A stretch of 6,442 nucleotides of DNA from contig CALKDE010000355.1 in NCBI GenBank assembly GCA_938082955.1, forward strand, positions 1 to 6,442, written 5' to 3'. The notes below the pieces were generated by a model that was not told where the DNA came from, ran no database searches, and saw only the letters and a program-made list of their open reading frames with translations. Numbering within the stretch: the first letter of the stretch is position 1; each line of letters opens with the position of its first letter. Below are positions 5,821 to 6,442 of the stretch, piece by piece. A program made the translations under genes and the position numbers. Origin of the DNA: an uncultured Pseudomonadales bacterium. Its GTDB lineage: Bacteria > Pseudomonadota > Gammaproteobacteria > Pseudomonadales > Pseudohongiellaceae.

Positions 5821-6442
5821 CTAGTTGCTGGAGCCTAGCTGGTGCTCGCGAACGGCGGCATTATGTTCTTCCAATGTTCGCGAGAATTGATGACTCCCAT
5901 CGACTCTTGCCACAAAATACAAATAGTCAGAAGCAGAGGGATTAAGCGCTGCTACGATCGACTCTTTCCCGCTTAACGCGATCGGTGTCGGCGGCATACC
6001 ATCGATTCGATAGGTATTATAGGGAGTCTCCTCTAATAAATCTGCTCGCCTGATATTACCTGCATAACGATCTCCCATTCCATAGATAGTCGTCGGATCG
6101 GACTGCAGCCGCATGCCTAAGTCTAGCCGAGCTACGAAGACACCTGCGATAAGAGCACGCTCGCTGTTACTTGCCGATTCCTTCTCGATAATGGAGGCCA
6201 TAGTAAGCGCCTCATAGGAATTGGCATAGGGCAAGGCGCCAAGTCGTGATTCCCAAGCCTGGCTCAGTACAGTATCGAGTCTTTCATTTGCTCTCAACAA
6301 CAACTCAATATCCAGAGTTCCCTTCGTGTAGAAATAGGTGTCAGGATAGAGTAAGCCCTCAGGATTTTCGTAGTCCAAGTTCATGCGCTGAGCAATTTCT
6401 GTTGGACTACTATTATTCAGACTGCTGCGTATGTTTTCCGCG
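5821..6442 (-). CDS. mltG: endolytic murein transglycosylase MltG, C-terminal part
   Basis: MltG (YceG) is an inner-membrane lytic transglycosylase that cleaves nascent peptidoglycan glycan strands and helps set their length. The frame is open through the right edge, so the N-terminus (cytoplasmic tail, membrane anchor, LysM-like region) lies outside; 206 residues are present. Recognisable family motifs are PEGLLYPDTYFY, ASIIEKESA with the Glu matching the catalytic residue of E. coli MltG, MRLQSDPTTIYGMGDRY, YNTYRIDGMPPTPIA and YLYFVARVDGSHQFSRTL. The protein ends EHNAAVREHQLGSSN at TAG 5823-5821, a usual end for the family. An internal ATG at 6384 is not the start because homology continues upstream. 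It is probably the first of the mltG-tmk-holB-pilZ group. Confidence 0.95.
   Translation of the reverse strand, partial: AENIRSSLNNSSPTEIAQRMNLDYENPEGLLYPDTYFYTKGTLDIELLLRANERLDTVLSQAWESRLGALPYANSYEALTMASIIEKESASNSERALIAGVFVARLDLGMRLQSDPTTIYGMGDRYAGNIRRADLLEETPYNTYRIDGMPPTPIALSGKESIVAALNPSASDYLYFVARVDGSHQFSRTLEEHNAAVREHQLGSSN
5845..5884. repeat. 9-bp perfect inverted repeat inside the 3' end of mltG
   Basis: CTCGCGAAC (5845-5853) and GTTCGCGAG (5876-5884) are exact reverse complements with a 22-nt loop. Both arms contain the palindrome TCGCGA. The repeat is coding (around SRT and VRE near the MltG C-terminus) and could form an mRNA stem-loop just before the gap to tmk. It may be accidental. 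Confidence 0.45.

Noticed and set aside
5736..5945. Plus-strand open frame of 69 codons spanning the mltG-tmk gap
   Set aside because: Most of it is antisense to the mltG C-terminus and there is no recognisable product.
1..6442. Novel defence system, phage, transposon, CRISPR or tRNA signals
   Set aside because: Every long frame is a known housekeeping or metabolic family, and no tandem repeat array, transposase, integrase or cloverleaf sequence was seen.

Overview
This window looks like ordinary chromosomal DNA from a gammaproteobacterium of balanced GC content. The main evidence is the minus-strand block mltG - tmk - holB - pilZ, read right to left from 6442 to 3608. This gene order is familiar from Pseudomonas-like and marine gammaproteobacteria. 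The PilZ protein is of the type IV pilus kind (MPFLKNGGLF and VWITP motifs), not a c-di-GMP receptor. No mobile element, CRISPR array, rRNA or tRNA was recognised.

Layout. Positions 1-127 hold the possible end of an unidentified plus-strand gene. Positions 128-301 are non-coding and contain a perfect 15-bp inverted repeat (199-232) that may end transcription from both sides. gor (glutathione reductase) lies on the minus strand at 302-1657 and is best started at a TTG codon. A 103-bp divergent promoter region (1658-1760) separates it from alkB (1761-2390, plus strand, ALKBH2-like DNA dealkylase). A FAD-dependent L-2-hydroxyglutarate oxidase-like gene follows after 42 bp (2433-3575). It converges on pilZ with only 32 bp between the stop codons. 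The minus-strand block then runs pilZ (3608-3976), holB (4022-5092), tmk (5104-5742) and the C-terminal part of mltG (5821 to the window edge).

How the genes fit together. The minus-strand block combines cell-wall glycan processing (MltG), dTTP synthesis (Tmk), the replication clamp loader (delta prime) and pilus biogenesis (PilZ), a conserved but functionally mixed operon. The gor/alkB/lhgO group is a plausible stress and repair set. Gor keeps glutathione reduced, and AlkB repairs alkylated bases using 2-oxoglutarate. The LhgO-like enzyme would convert L-2-hydroxyglutarate, an inhibitor of 2-oxoglutarate dioxygenases, into the co-substrate AlkB needs. That link is inference from adjacency and known chemistry.

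Most notable observation. The pilZ frame has no ATG, GTG or TTG that would include its conserved first beta strand. A perfect AGGAGG Shine-Dalgarno sits 6 nt before an in-frame ATT, which suggests translation from the rare AUU start codon, as in infC. No wholly new system is evident.
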